Shown here: positions 1 to 5,868 of the stretch, one piece after another | How the letters are laid out: every line of letters begins with the position of its first letter | Numbering within the stretch: position 1 is the first letter of the stretch | Origin: Lachnospiraceae bacterium | GTDB taxonomy: Bacteria > Bacillota > Clostridia > Lachnospirales > Lachnospiraceae | DNA length: 14,253 bases | NCBI GenBank assembly: GCA_900771955.1 | Contig: CAAGPW010000289.1 | Location: forward strand, 1-14,253 | Direction of reading: 5' to 3' | The notes under the pieces: model-generated | The model's input: only the letters and a program-made list of their open reading frames with translations | What the model was told of the DNA's origin: nothing | The model's database searches: none | Made by a program: the position numbers and the translations under genes

Positions 1-75
1 ATTTTTTTGTTGTGCTGCCGTTAATTCCGGACAGTCTACATCTGCGGTCGATGGAGAGGCTGCGAGAGCCGTTAG
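1..75. repeat. Terminal direct repeat, left copy (circular joint)
   Basis: These 75 bases are identical to positions 14179-14253. An exact overlap at the two ends is what an assembler leaves when a contig closes on itself. A minus-strand gene is open across the joint, which supports real circularity. The non-redundant unit would be 14,178 bp. A true 75-bp terminal repeat of a linear element cannot be ruled out from sequence alone. Confidence 0.85.
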
Positions 76-135
76 CATTTCTATTTGTGGCGTTGTTAGC
101 GGTGCAGCCAAGTCAATTTCTTTGCGTGTAATCAT
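1..135 (-). CDS. Small acidic protein, N-terminal part (continues across the circular joint)
   Basis: Read on the minus strand from ATG at 135-133, preceded by a strong ribosome site (AGGAGG) with normal spacing. The first 45 codons lie here. If the circle is closed, the gene continues from 14178 down to a TAG at 14112-14110, for 67 residues in total. The N-terminus is MITRKEIDLAAPLTTPQIEM, and a short acidic motif D-V-D-C-P-E-L-T lies at about residues 32-39. That motif recalls many short uncharacterised Clostridia proteins and the linker of BrnA-like antitoxins, but I cannot assign a family. There is no signal peptide or membrane segment. It is transcribed away from the antitoxin gene at 402. 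An extended -10 element at 198-206 could drive it. The reading frame is well supported; its function is unknown. Confidence 0.65.
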   Translation of the reverse strand, partial: MITRKEIDLAAPLTTPQIEMLTALAASPSTADVDCPELTAAQQKN

Positions 136-197
136 AAATGCAGATTCCCTCCTATTACATCCTCATGGAGCGCAATCCTTCTTCTTTGCACGGAAAT

Positions 198-206
198 AGT
201 ATAACA
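198..206 (-). promoter_or_regulatory. Possible extended -10 promoter for the small minus-strand gene
   Basis: On the minus strand this reads TGT followed by TATACT, an extended -10 pattern, 63 bases before the ATG at 135. No convincing -35 hexamer is present, so this is a weak call. Confidence 0.3.
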
Positions 207-239
207 AGTACTGAGCCAAAAAGAAATAGCGGATTTATG

Positions 240-283
240 TGATATAAAGTATATATATTATTTAATTTATATACTTTATATCA
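240..283. repeat. AT-rich palindrome A (16-bp arms, 12-bp centre)
   Basis: The left arm (240-255, TGATATAAAGTATATA) is the exact reverse complement of the right arm (268-283), with a 12-base centre. It lies between the divergent genes at 135 (minus) and 402 (plus). The architecture of 16-bp arms and a 12-bp centre recurs at 1212-1255, and 16-bp arms recur at 14010-14045. The word AAAGTATATA is also found at 10324-10333 and 14030-14039. It is probably an operator or centromere-type site for a plasmid regulator (inference). Confidence 0.7.
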
Positions 284-401
284 ATTATTGATTGCTTTTG
301 CGGGGCATATTTGCCCAAAAAATAGAAATGAGACTGTGCAGCGTCTTCATAATAAGTGGCACAATGAAAAGTACAAGAAACAATGCAAGGAGTGAGATAA
401 T

Positions 402-605
402 ATGATTGACGAAACTGTAATTGACACGCGGAAGAAAGATAAGAACGTGGTAATCATCAGCGAGGAATGGTACGGTGAAATGGAGAAGACTGAAAGAAAC
501 TCCGTGTATCTGCGGAAGCTGGATCGCGGTCTTACTCAGGTTCGTGCCGGGCATGGTGTCGTGAAGTCTATGACCAAGTTGGAGGCAATGGAACAGACGT
601 ATTGA
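402..605 (+). CDS. Short Phd/YefM-like antitoxin, apparently lacking the DNA-binding N-terminus
   Basis: 67 residues starting at ATG 402 behind a good AAGGAG site. Residues from about 14 on (VVIISEEWYGEMEKTERNSV, then YLRKLDRGLTQVRAG) resemble the second half of Phd/YefM antitoxins: the strand-helix 'VVISEEEW' segment followed by the toxin-neutralising tail. The usual N-terminal half of about 35 residues, which binds DNA, is replaced by a short hydrophilic stretch, and none of it is found in any frame upstream. No RelE/YoeB-like partner follows. The gene stops inside the promoter of the next operon: its TGA at 603-605 is part of that promoter's -35 box. It could be a remnant antitoxin, an orphan neutraliser of a chromosomal toxin, or a distinct small family. 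The frame is likely real and the family is tentative. Confidence 0.6.
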   Translation: MIDETVIDTRKKDKNVVIISEEWYGEMEKTERNSVYLRKLDRGLTQVRAGHGVVKSMTKLEAMEQTY

Positions 606-630
606 CAATGTAAATAAAATAGAATACAAT
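602..630 (+). promoter_or_regulatory. Sigma-A promoter of the dinJ-yafQ operon
   Basis: TTGACA (602-607), a 17-base spacer, then TACAAT (625-630) form a near-consensus promoter 33 bases before the antitoxin ATG. The -35 box overlaps the stop codon of the preceding gene. Confidence 0.75.
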
Positions 631-662
631 AAAAATGTTAAGAGCAGAAAGGAGCTGCGATA

Positions 663-935
663 ATGGCAAGCACAAACATCAATATCCGGATGGACAGCGA
701 CTTAAAAATGCAGTTTGAGGCATTTTGCGCAGATATGGGAATGACGATGACGGCCGCAATTAATATTTTTGCGAAGAAGGCGGTGCGTGAATATCGCATT
801 CCTTTTGAGATTGGCGGCGAAGTGCCGAATGCTGTAACAAGGAAAGCAATCGAGGATGCAGAGAATGGGATTGGTATGAGCAGATCTTTTTCCTCCGTAA
901 AAGACCTGATGGAGGATCTGAATGCTGACAATTAG
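663..935 (+). CDS. dinJ: DinJ/RelB-family antitoxin
   Basis: 90 residues. The N-terminal strand NINIRMDSDLK, followed by two helices (about residues 12-42, with the M-T-M-T-A-A-I-N turn), is the ribbon-helix-helix domain of RelB/DinJ antitoxins. The acidic C-terminus (about 55-90) is the part expected to wrap the toxin. The start at ATG 663 follows AAGGAG with good spacing, downstream of a near-consensus promoter. The last 14 bases overlap the start of the YafQ gene, so translation is probably coupled. In this family the antitoxin neutralises the toxin, and the complex represses its own promoter. Nothing appears broken. Confidence 0.88.
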   Translation: MASTNINIRMDSDLKMQFEAFCADMGMTMTAAINIFAKKAVREYRIPFEIGGEVPNAVTRKAIEDAENGIGMSRSFSSVKDLMEDLNADN

Positions 936-1194
936 GTATCAGACGGCCTTCAAGAAGGACTACAAGCGGATTGTTCGGAGAGGCTATGATGTGCGGCTGT
1001 TGGAGGAAGTAATCACTATTTTGGCTGAACAGAGGCCGCTTCCAGAAATCTATCGGGATCATAACCTGTCTGGAGACTATATCGGATGCAGAGAGTGCCA
1101 TATAACCCCAGACTGGCTCCTGATTTATGAGATCAAGAATGATGAGCTTGTTTTATGCTTAACCAGAACAGGAACGCATAGTGATCTGTTTTGA
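922..1194 (+). CDS. yafQ: YafQ-family mRNA interferase toxin
   Basis: 90 residues, close to the family length of about 92. It shows the YafQ pattern: positively charged N-terminal helices, then H47 in R-D-H-N-L-S-G-D-Y, H60 and D64-W65 in C-H-I-T-P-D-W-L-L-I-Y, and H86 in the terminal T-G-T-H-S-D-L-F. These match the histidine/aspartate set needed for ribosome-dependent mRNA cleavage in YafQ. The ATG at 922 lies inside the end of dinJ (14-bp overlap), the standard antitoxin-toxin arrangement. All expected catalytic positions are present, so the toxin is probably active. Its role on a plasmid would be post-segregational killing. Confidence 0.9.
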   Translation: MLTIRYQTAFKKDYKRIVRRGYDVRLLEEVITILAEQRPLPEIYRDHNLSGDYIGCRECHITPDWLLIYEIKNDELVLCLTRTGTHSDLF

Positions 1195-1211
1195 AGAAAC
1201 AACGGCAAATG

Positions 1212-1255
1212 TTATATAATTTATATAATGTACGTATAATATATAAATTATATAA
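1212..1255. repeat. AT-rich palindrome B (16-bp arms, 12-bp centre)
   Basis: The left arm (1212-1227, TTATATAATTTATATA) is the exact reverse complement of the right arm (1240-1255), with a 12-base centre. It begins 18 bases after the yafQ stop. The geometry equals palindrome A at 240-283. It lacks GC base pairs, so it is a poor terminator and a better candidate for a protein-binding or DNA-unwinding site. Confidence 0.7.
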
Positions 1256-1449
1256 TCCAATACGGGAACGCCGCCAAGCGACAGGATCATCCGTTGACAA
1301 AATCAGCGGAATCTGATAAACAATAATTGACCGAGCAAAGGCGGTTAAGTACGACAAGGCGTTCACCTCCTTCCGCTGGAAGGAGTCGCAGCGAGAGAAT
1401 TATATCAAAAATGGGCGAAAAATTAAAGGGTGAAGCAAAAATATAGAAA

Positions 1450-1496
1450 AAGCAACTGCCTGTTGCCTACATGTAATGTCTGTGTGGTTTACAGCT
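1450..1496. repeat. 47-bp double-hairpin element, copy 1 (diverged)
   Basis: It aligns without gaps to 4763-4809, with 34 of 47 bases identical. The differences cluster at the hairpin tips. The first half forms GCAAC/GTTGC and the second half keeps TGTAA/TTACA. It stands 120 bases ahead of the 1616-3556 cargo operon. See copy 2 for the intact form. Confidence 0.65.
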
Positions 1497-1615
1497 AGGA
1501 CAACCTAGTTGTATAACGCAAGCAGGAGGATTTAATACATTTCCTCAATCAACACAAGGCATTGGTACGAAGAACATAAGAAAATGTATGGACAAAACAG
1601 GAAGGAGCAACTATT

Positions 1616-2458
1616 ATGGCATACGGAACATTTGGAAACTCGATTGTTAACCATTACAACAAAACGACGTATTCAATCGGAAGAGACAGTTATACTGTAC
1701 ATATCTTTAAGACGGACAGTGCAACAGAGAAAGTTGCGCCTGCGGTTTACGTGAATGAAAATCTTCAGCTTCTTAAAAATATGAACGCAAACGGGATCGA
1801 TAAATCACGCACAATTGCAAAGATCAACGGAAATGTAATGGGTGGGAATGCTGGCTTCTTTGGCTGGTTTTATGCTGATGGGAAACTTTATAAGCAAGGA
1901 GAGGAATGCACAACCGGTTCTTATGGTTATGGGTTTAGAGATTTCCCTACATTCTGCATAAAAGATGATGATAGCGTAATCATTAGGTGGTTTACAAGTG
2001 CGCAAAAACTGTCTGTCGCTATGGCGCATTGCGTTAGTATGATTAGTGGAACGGCTGCGCTTGTTTATAATGGAATGTCTGTTTTTGAGAATGACGTTAA
2101 TTCAGAAGACTCTAATATTTTGATTGTAAATCGTACAAACTACGAAGACACAAATTGCCATTTTAATACGAGCCTTAGCCTTTATTCAGGAAGTGGAGAA
2201 AAAGCAATTAGAACTATATTGGGACACTGCAGCGATAAGACGTATTATCTTGTCGTGGTTGAGAGTAGTATTACGCTGCGTGACTGTGCGAAAATGATGG
2301 AAGATTTGGGATGCGATTTCGCACTTAACCTTGACGGAAACTACAAGAGCCAAATGCGCGTAGCGCCTAATTATACAAATAGCGTGACAAATGCAGGATA
2401 TAATCTCAACAGCACCACAACATATGGGTCGGCTGTTGTTGCATACAGAGATGATTAA
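1616..2458 (+). CDS. Phosphodiester glycosidase-like (NAGPA domain) protein, no signal peptide
   Basis: 280 residues. The start at ATG 1616 follows AAGGAG by 8 bases. The family core is recognisable: N-A-G-F-F at 78-82, R-T-I-L-G-H at 199-204, the strand Y-Y-L-V-V-V-E (210-216), then L-R-D-C-A-K-M-M-E-D-L-G-C-D-F-A-L-N-L-D-G at 221-241. This is the C-terminal pattern of phosphodiester alpha-GlcNAcase/NAGPA-type proteins, which hydrolyse sugar phosphodiesters. In typical members NLDGG is followed by G-S; here it is N-L-D-G-N-Y-K-S, so activity on the standard substrate is uncertain. There is no signal peptide or membrane segment, unlike most bacterial members, although phage-encoded versions can lack one. 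Codon use is visibly more AT-rich than in the genes from 3694 on, which suggests separate acquisition. Three bases separate it from the next gene, so the two form an operon. Confidence 0.78.
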   Translation: MAYGTFGNSIVNHYNKTTYSIGRDSYTVHIFKTDSATEKVAPAVYVNENLQLLKNMNANGIDKSRTIAKINGNVMGGNAGFFGWFYADGKLYKQGEECTTGSYGYGFRDFPTFCIKDDDSVIIRWFTSAQKLSVAMAHCVSMISGTAALVYNGMSVFENDVNSEDSNILIVNRTNYEDTNCHFNTSLSLYSGSGEKAIRTILGHCSDKTYYLVVVESSITLRDCAKMMEDLGCDFALNLDGNYKSQMRVAPNYTNSVTNAGYNLNSTTTYGSAVVAYRDD

Positions 2459-2461
2459 AGG

Positions 2462-3556
2462 ATGAAACCGTACAGAAAAAAAGCGATACTACTTCTTTGT
2501 GGAGTTTTGATGAGCCTTTCTGCCTGCAAAGCTACAAGTGAAAAACAGGTAGATAGGATCGGAGATGACGAGCAAAAACCAATAACAAAGAGCGAAGCAA
2601 TTCAGATAGTAGATGATGATACGGAAAACGATTCTCTATCAGCGGTTTTGCAGCCTTCAGAATGGGATATACTATGTAAAGACTGCCAAATGCTTCCGCA
2701 GGATTTCACCTTTGTTGTTAATCTCAATGACGGGTCAAATGTAACGGTATGCGGGCAGAAAGTGTCTATGCAGAACCAGGTCATTGTTCCTTCTGCGGAC
2801 ACTGTAACGGTTGATACATTGCGGTCGGAAGTTCTCTTTCCTTTGCAGGAAACTTTTGCTTTGATTGGTATCGCATGGGACATTCAAAATGATGTGCTGA
2901 ATATGGCTTGCCAGTATCATATCGAAGCGGATTACGGAAAAGATCTGCCGCACCTGTGCAGCGTCAATATGCAGACGCTGCAGGTGTATGATCGGGATGG
3001 CGTCAGCTACATGACGCTTCCGCAGAAAGCGCAGGAGCAGGACGGAGTTTTATATATCCCGCTTTCATGGCTGGAACAGTTTTTTGCATTTCATGTATCG
3101 GATACCGAACTGATTCTCGATACGGAACAATATCTTGCGTCGCAGCCGATCAAAAGCGACGACGGAACACTGAAAAAGTGGGTCTATTTGAACCAAGACG
3201 AAATCCCGGAGCGGTTTGCAAAGATCCAGACAGAGGATCGGAATGGGATGCCGGTAGAAGTGTGGTCGGACGGCAGCTTGGAACTGCGCATATTTGAGGG
3301 AATGAGCAGCGTGTTTTCTGTTACGCTGCTGGATGATTCCCACGAAACAAAACGAGGCATCCGTGTTGGCGACAGCGTTGATCAGCTATGGGAATGGTAT
3401 CTGGAACAGCAACTGGACGGAATGGTCACAAGGAACGGAAAAGAAGAATACAAGCAGAATCAGGACAAGCAGCAGTTTGCACTGATTCCATATGTCCTTT
3501 CCTACACACAGGAAGACGGTTTTTTGACAAGCATTACAATTTCAGCACCAGAGTAA
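2462..3556 (+). CDS. Lipoprotein with copper-amine-oxidase-N-like domain
   Basis: 364 residues. The N-terminus is a lipoprotein signal: basic M-K-P-Y-R-K-K, a hydrophobic stretch, then L-S-A-C with the lipidated cysteine at 22. A hydrophilic linker runs to about 65. Two stretches, F-P-L-Q-E-T-F-A-L-I-G-I-A-W-D (126-140) and Y-I-P-L-S-W-L-E-Q-F-F-A-F (198-210), match the 'PLR..a..lGa.v.Wd' signature of the copper amine oxidase N-terminal domain, a common surface module in Clostridia that does not imply oxidase activity. The C-terminal part (about 290-364) contains G-I-R-V-G-D-S-V-D-Q-L, as in secreted proteins of unknown role. ATG 2462 lies 4 bases after the previous stop with almost no ribosome site of its own, so it is probably translated by coupling. 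A terminator follows at 3573. It would act on the outer face of the membrane; its function is unknown. Confidence 0.78.
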   Translation: MKPYRKKAILLLCGVLMSLSACKATSEKQVDRIGDDEQKPITKSEAIQIVDDDTENDSLSAVLQPSEWDILCKDCQMLPQDFTFVVNLNDGSNVTVCGQKVSMQNQVIVPSADTVTVDTLRSEVLFPLQETFALIGIAWDIQNDVLNMACQYHIEADYGKDLPHLCSVNMQTLQVYDRDGVSYMTLPQKAQEQDGVLYIPLSWLEQFFAFHVSDTELILDTEQYLASQPIKSDDGTLKKWVYLNQDEIPERFAKIQTEDRNGMPVEVWSDGSLELRIFEGMSSVFSVTLLDDSHETKRGIRVGDSVDQLWEWYLEQQLDGMVTRNGKEEYKQNQDKQQFALIPYVLSYTQEDGFLTSITISAPE

Positions 3557-3572
3557 TTAAAAAATAAAAAGG

Positions 3573-3611
3573 CAAGGCGCTCCAGAACATCATTCTGGGG
3601 CGCCTTGTTTT
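3573..3611. terminator. Rho-independent terminator (likely bidirectional)
   Basis: A 15-base stem (3573-3587 with 3593-3607, one G-U pair) with loop CATCA is followed by TTTT and a further T-rich stretch. An A-rich run precedes it, so it can also work on the minus strand. It closes the 1616-3556 operon and isolates the parA promoter. Confidence 0.88.
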
Positions 3612-3625
3612 GGCTTTTGATATGA

Positions 3626-3653
3626 TTGACAAAAAATATAAACTTGATATAAT
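3626..3653 (+). promoter_or_regulatory. Promoter of the partition operon
   Basis: TTGACA (3626-3631), a 16-base spacer and TATAAT (3648-3653), with TG one base before the -10 (extended -10). The -10 lies inside the 36-bp segment shared with the recombinase gene, so a repressor bound there would block transcription. Confidence 0.82.
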
Positions 3654-3680
3654 GTAAATAACTTATATAAATTAAATAAA
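3645..3680 (+). repeat. 36-bp promoter/operator segment shared with the recombinase gene (copy 1)
   Basis: 32 of 36 bases match 10290-10325, and the first 17 bases are identical. Within it, two AT-rich half-units (TGATATAATGTAAATAA, then an imperfect second copy) lie about 18 bases apart, as expected for tandem binding of ribbon-helix-helix dimers. It covers the -10 and leader of parA. Confidence 0.7.
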
Positions 3681-3693
3681 AGGAGATGCTGCA

Positions 3694-4470
3694 ATGAAAG
3701 TAATCGCAATTGCAAATCAAAAAGGCGGCGTGGCGAAGACGACCACGACGCACAATTTGGGCGCTGCGCTGGCTGCTGCGGGAAAGAACGTGCTGCTGAT
3801 TGATCTGGACAGTCAGGCCAGCCTGACGATCAGCGTCGGCATGGAGCCGCTGGAGGTTCCGAAGACGATTGTAGACGTTCTGAAGAAAGACGGCATACCG
3901 ATCCGCGAGTGCGTACAAAAAATCAATGACCGGCTGCACATCGTGACGTCGATTATTGACCTGGCACCGATGGAGATGGAACTGCTTTCGCGGGCGAGCC
4001 GGGAGAAGATCCTCGACCGGGCGCTGAAGCCGATCAAGGACAGCTATGATTACATTCTGATCGATTGCCCGCCGCAACTCTCGATTCTCACAATCAATGC
4101 GCTTTCCTGTGCGGACGGCATTCTGATCCCTGTCAAGACGGACTACCTGGCATACCGTGGCCTGACGCAGCTGCAGGACAGCATTCGGGAGATCCAGGAG
4201 CTGATTAACCCGGATCTGAAGGTGCTGGGCGTGATTGCGACACTCTACGATGCGCGGGTATCGGACGATAAAGATATTCTTGCGCTGCTGAAGGAAGAGT
4301 ATAATCTCGTCGGCGTTGTGAAGCGGCTTGCGGTGGCGAAGAAAGGAATTTATGACGGGCTGGCGGTCGTGGAGCAGGCACCGAGCAGCGAAATTGCGAA
4401 AGAATACACGGCAATTGCGAAAATGATTATAAACGGAAATCTTGACCTGGAGGATATTGAAAATGGGTAA
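3694..4470 (+). CDS. parA: ParA-family partition ATPase
   Basis: 258 residues, the length of short (type Ib-like) ParA proteins that lack the N-terminal DNA-binding domain. The deviant Walker A box is at 10-18 (K-G-G-V-A-K-T-T-T). L-L-I-D-L-D-S-Q follows at 34-41 (A' motif) and Y-I-L-I-D-C-P-P at 120-127 (Walker B). ATG 3694 is preceded by AAAGGAG. These ATPases bind DNA non-specifically in the ATP state and move plasmid copies through a partner protein bound at a centromere. The partner is the next gene, which overlaps by 8 bases. Since this ParA has no HTH domain, the partner probably represses the operon by binding the AT-rich repeats in front of it (inference from the family). Confidence 0.93.
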   Translation: MKVIAIANQKGGVAKTTTTHNLGAALAAAGKNVLLIDLDSQASLTISVGMEPLEVPKTIVDVLKKDGIPIRECVQKINDRLHIVTSIIDLAPMEMELLSRASREKILDRALKPIKDSYDYILIDCPPQLSILTINALSCADGILIPVKTDYLAYRGLTQLQDSIREIQELINPDLKVLGVIATLYDARVSDDKDILALLKEEYNLVGVVKRLAVAKKGIYDGLAVVEQAPSSEIAKEYTAIAKMIINGNLDLEDIENG

Positions 4471-4759
4471 TTTGAAAGAGCGTGAGAACCGGCGTAGAGC
4501 GTCTGTTGTTGGTAGTATTATTGAGCAGCAGCCGGCAGAGGAAACAACACAGCGTAGTGCCGGTCGCGGTCGGCCGAAGGAGGATCGGGAGCTGCGGAAA
4601 CGGGTGAGTCTGTCCGTTCTTCCGAGTTTGTATGAAGACATTCAAAAAATTGCTTACGTGGAAAGGCGCAGCGTTAGTGAGCTGCTCAGTGATCTGATGT
4701 TGCAGTATCGAGATCAGCAGAAATCGGCACTTTCGGAGTATGAAAAGGTCAGAAAATGA
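4463..4759 (+). CDS. Ribbon-helix-helix centromere-binding partner of ParA (ParB/ParG-like)
   Basis: 98 residues from ATG 4463. GGAGG stands 10 bases upstream and the gene overlaps the parA stop by 8 bases (ATGGGTAA). A basic, disordered N-terminus (1-44, with R-G-R-P-K at 35-39) precedes the strand R-K-R-V-S-L-S-V (45-52), helix 54-66, the turn E-R-R-S-V-S and helix 71-85. That is a ribbon-helix-helix domain at the C-terminus, as in ParG and omega-type partition proteins, where the flexible N-terminal arm stimulates the ATPase. It is the most likely binder of the repeats at 3645-3680, 10290-10325 and perhaps the long palindromes. An in-frame TTG at 4442 was not chosen because it has no ribosome site. 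Confidence 0.85.
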   Translation: MGNLKERENRRRASVVGSIIEQQPAEETTQRSAGRGRPKEDRELRKRVSLSVLPSLYEDIQKIAYVERRSVSELLSDLMLQYRDQQKSALSEYEKVRK

Positions 4760-4762
4760 AAG

Positions 4763-4809
4763 AGGCAACTCAGAGTTGCCTAGATGTAAACCACTTGTGG
4801 TTTACATCT
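4763..4809. repeat. 47-bp double-palindrome element, copy 2 (intact)
   Basis: Two perfect dyads stand side by side. AGGCAACTC/GAGTTGCCT (4763-4781, one-base centre) is followed by AGATGTAAACCAC/GTGGTTTACATCT (4782-4809, centre TT). A diverged copy of identical length lies at 1450-1496. It begins 4 bases after the partition partner's stop and ends 37 bases before the XRE gene. It has no T-run, so it is not an ordinary terminator. It could be an operator for the XRE protein or a site-specific recombination site (inference). Confidence 0.75.
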
Positions 4810-4846
4810 GATGGGGTTTGAATATAGAATCAGGAGTATAAAGTAC

Positions 4847-5311
4847 ATGACCCTTAGAGAAAAACTGATCGTATTAAGAGATAAAGCTGGAATCTCGCAA
4901 ATGTCGCTGGCACATCAGCTTGATGTGTCCAGACAGGCAGTTTCCCGCTGGGAAAGTGGAGATACTACGCCGTCCATGGACAAGCTTAAGGCGTTGGCAA
5001 AAATCTACGGCGTATCATTGGATTGGCTGTGCAGTGACGTGGCTGATGAAAAACCATTCGAAGCAGTGGGGTCATCAGAAGACAATGAAACAAATAATGC
5101 CACTACAAGTGCGGAAGATAAGAAAAGGCGAAAAATTCGATATATTGCAATTGCATTGGCGGTTGGCGTAATAACTTTAGCTTGCATATGGTTTGCAACG
5201 AAACCGGAGAACGAGGAGAGGCCGGGCAAACAAATTGAAGAAATGAAAAATGAAAATGTTGATATGCCAGATCAAGGCGTAAATGGATTTGATTTTGAAT
5301 GGAAGGATTGA
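4847..5311 (+). CDS. XRE-family regulator with a membrane anchor and an external tail
   Basis: 154 residues. Residues 5-60 form a lambda-repressor-type helix-turn-helix (G-I-S-Q-M-S-L-A-H-Q-L-D-V-S-R-Q-A-V-S-R, then W-E-S-G-D-T-T-P). An acidic/threonine-rich linker (65-91) and a basic cluster K-K-R-R-K precede one transmembrane helix at about 98-117 (Y-I-A-I-A-L-A-V-G-V-I-T-L). The 35-residue acidic tail should lie outside by the positive-inside rule. The start at 4847 has AGGAG at the right distance; an ATG at 4811 in the same frame has none. The next gene, a secreted protein, starts 11 bases after the stop, so regulator and secreted protein are probably one unit. The twin palindromes just upstream (4763-4809) are candidate operators. 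Confidence 0.82.
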   Translation: MTLREKLIVLRDKAGISQMSLAHQLDVSRQAVSRWESGDTTPSMDKLKALAKIYGVSLDWLCSDVADEKPFEAVGSSEDNETNNATTSAEDKKRRKIRYIAIALAVGVITLACIWFATKPENEERPGKQIEEMKNENVDMPDQGVNGFDFEWKD

Positions 5312-5322
5312 GGGGAAATAAA

Positions 5323-5691
5323 ATGAAAAAGATGTTGTGTTCGTTGCTGACAGTGCTGTTGCTTGTTAGCTGCTTTGCTGGAACAGTTAATGCAGCAGCG
5401 CGTGCATCGGGGAAATTTGATGTAACGGTTAAGGCGGGAGAGTTAAAGCCTGCAAGGACCGGTTTCCCGATGGCAGCAGGAGAAACGGTTACGATTAATG
5501 CGGCATATTCCCCAAGTTCGGCAGATGTCGATTTTGGCTTGGTAGATAAGAACGGGAGGTTCTATTATGCAGAGGGGAAGAATGGTGCTTTTAACGAGAA
5601 AATTGAAATTGCAGTAAGTGGGACATATACATTTGCGATAAGAAACAATTCGGATGTGGATGTAGAAGTTACAGGATATGTAAATTATTAA
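5323..5691 (+). CDS. Small secreted beta-rich protein
   Basis: 122 residues from ATG 5323, with GAGGGG upstream. An earlier in-frame ATG at 5299 lies inside the previous gene and would spoil the signal peptide. Residues 1-24 are an export signal (K-K, hydrophobic core, V-N-A-A cleavage). An internal L-V-S-C at 14-17 could instead be read as a lipobox. The mature part is short strands with G-E-T-V-T-I-N at 53-59, D-F-G-L-V-D-K-N-G-R-F-Y-Y at 70-82 and T-Y-T-F-A-I-R-N-N-S at 101-110, ending in T-G-Y-V-N-Y. This resembles small secreted beta-sandwich proteins seen in gut Clostridia; no function is known to me. It is the likely target or partner of the membrane XRE regulator in front of it. Confidence 0.75.
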   Translation: MKKMLCSLLTVLLLVSCFAGTVNAAARASGKFDVTVKAGELKPARTGFPMAAGETVTINAAYSPSSADVDFGLVDKNGRFYYAEGKNGAFNEKIEIAVSGTYTFAIRNNSDVDVEVTGYVNY

Positions 5692-5868
5692 TAAGGACAG
5701 TGGCAGGGAGACACAGGGAGAGGCTTTTCCATTACCTCGTAACTTTGCAAGGAGCGACCAAAAAGGCTGTTTGCAGCACCAATATGATCTTTATAAAAGC
5801 GGCCGCTTTATGAGGATAGACAGTCGAAAACGATTCTTATGAGAATATGGCACGAAAGGAGAAGCAAA

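Larger units (their letters stand above)
1195..1615. other. 421-bp spacer with palindrome, coding remnant and 47-bp element
   Basis: No complete gene is visible. The spacer holds palindrome B (1212-1255), a possible weak promoter (TTGACA at 1294-1299, poor -10), and an open stretch from 1320 to a TGA at 1431-1433 without a start codon. That stretch reads DRAKAVKYDKAF in its first part, which recalls the N-terminus of small CopG-like plasmid proteins, so it may be a gene remnant. The diverged 47-bp element at 1450-1496 follows. The last 30 bases carry the AAGGAG site (1602-1607) for the gene at 1616. Confidence 0.45.

Noticed and set aside
285..629. Minus-strand open frame of 114 codons opposite the short antitoxin
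   Set aside because: It is hydrophobic shadow sequence without a ribosome site. The plus-strand frame has one and a family resemblance.
1212..1255. Palindrome B as a rho-independent terminator for dinJ-yafQ
   Set aside because: The stem has no G-C pairs and no T-run, and it shares geometry with palindromes placed before genes.
1584..1754. 56-codon frame overlapping the start of the glycosidase-like gene
   Set aside because: It has no ribosome site at its ATG, basic low-information sequence, and overlaps a gene with clear family motifs.
3502..4641. Long minus-strand open frame (379 codons) opposite parA and its partner
   Set aside because: It lies antisense to clearly recognised genes, is rich in R/H/L/Q as expected of a shadow frame, crosses the terminator and has no ribosome site.
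4811..4846. Upstream ATG for the XRE regulator
   Set aside because: It lies against the palindrome end with no ribosome site. ATG 4847 has AGGAG and gives the normal family N-terminus.
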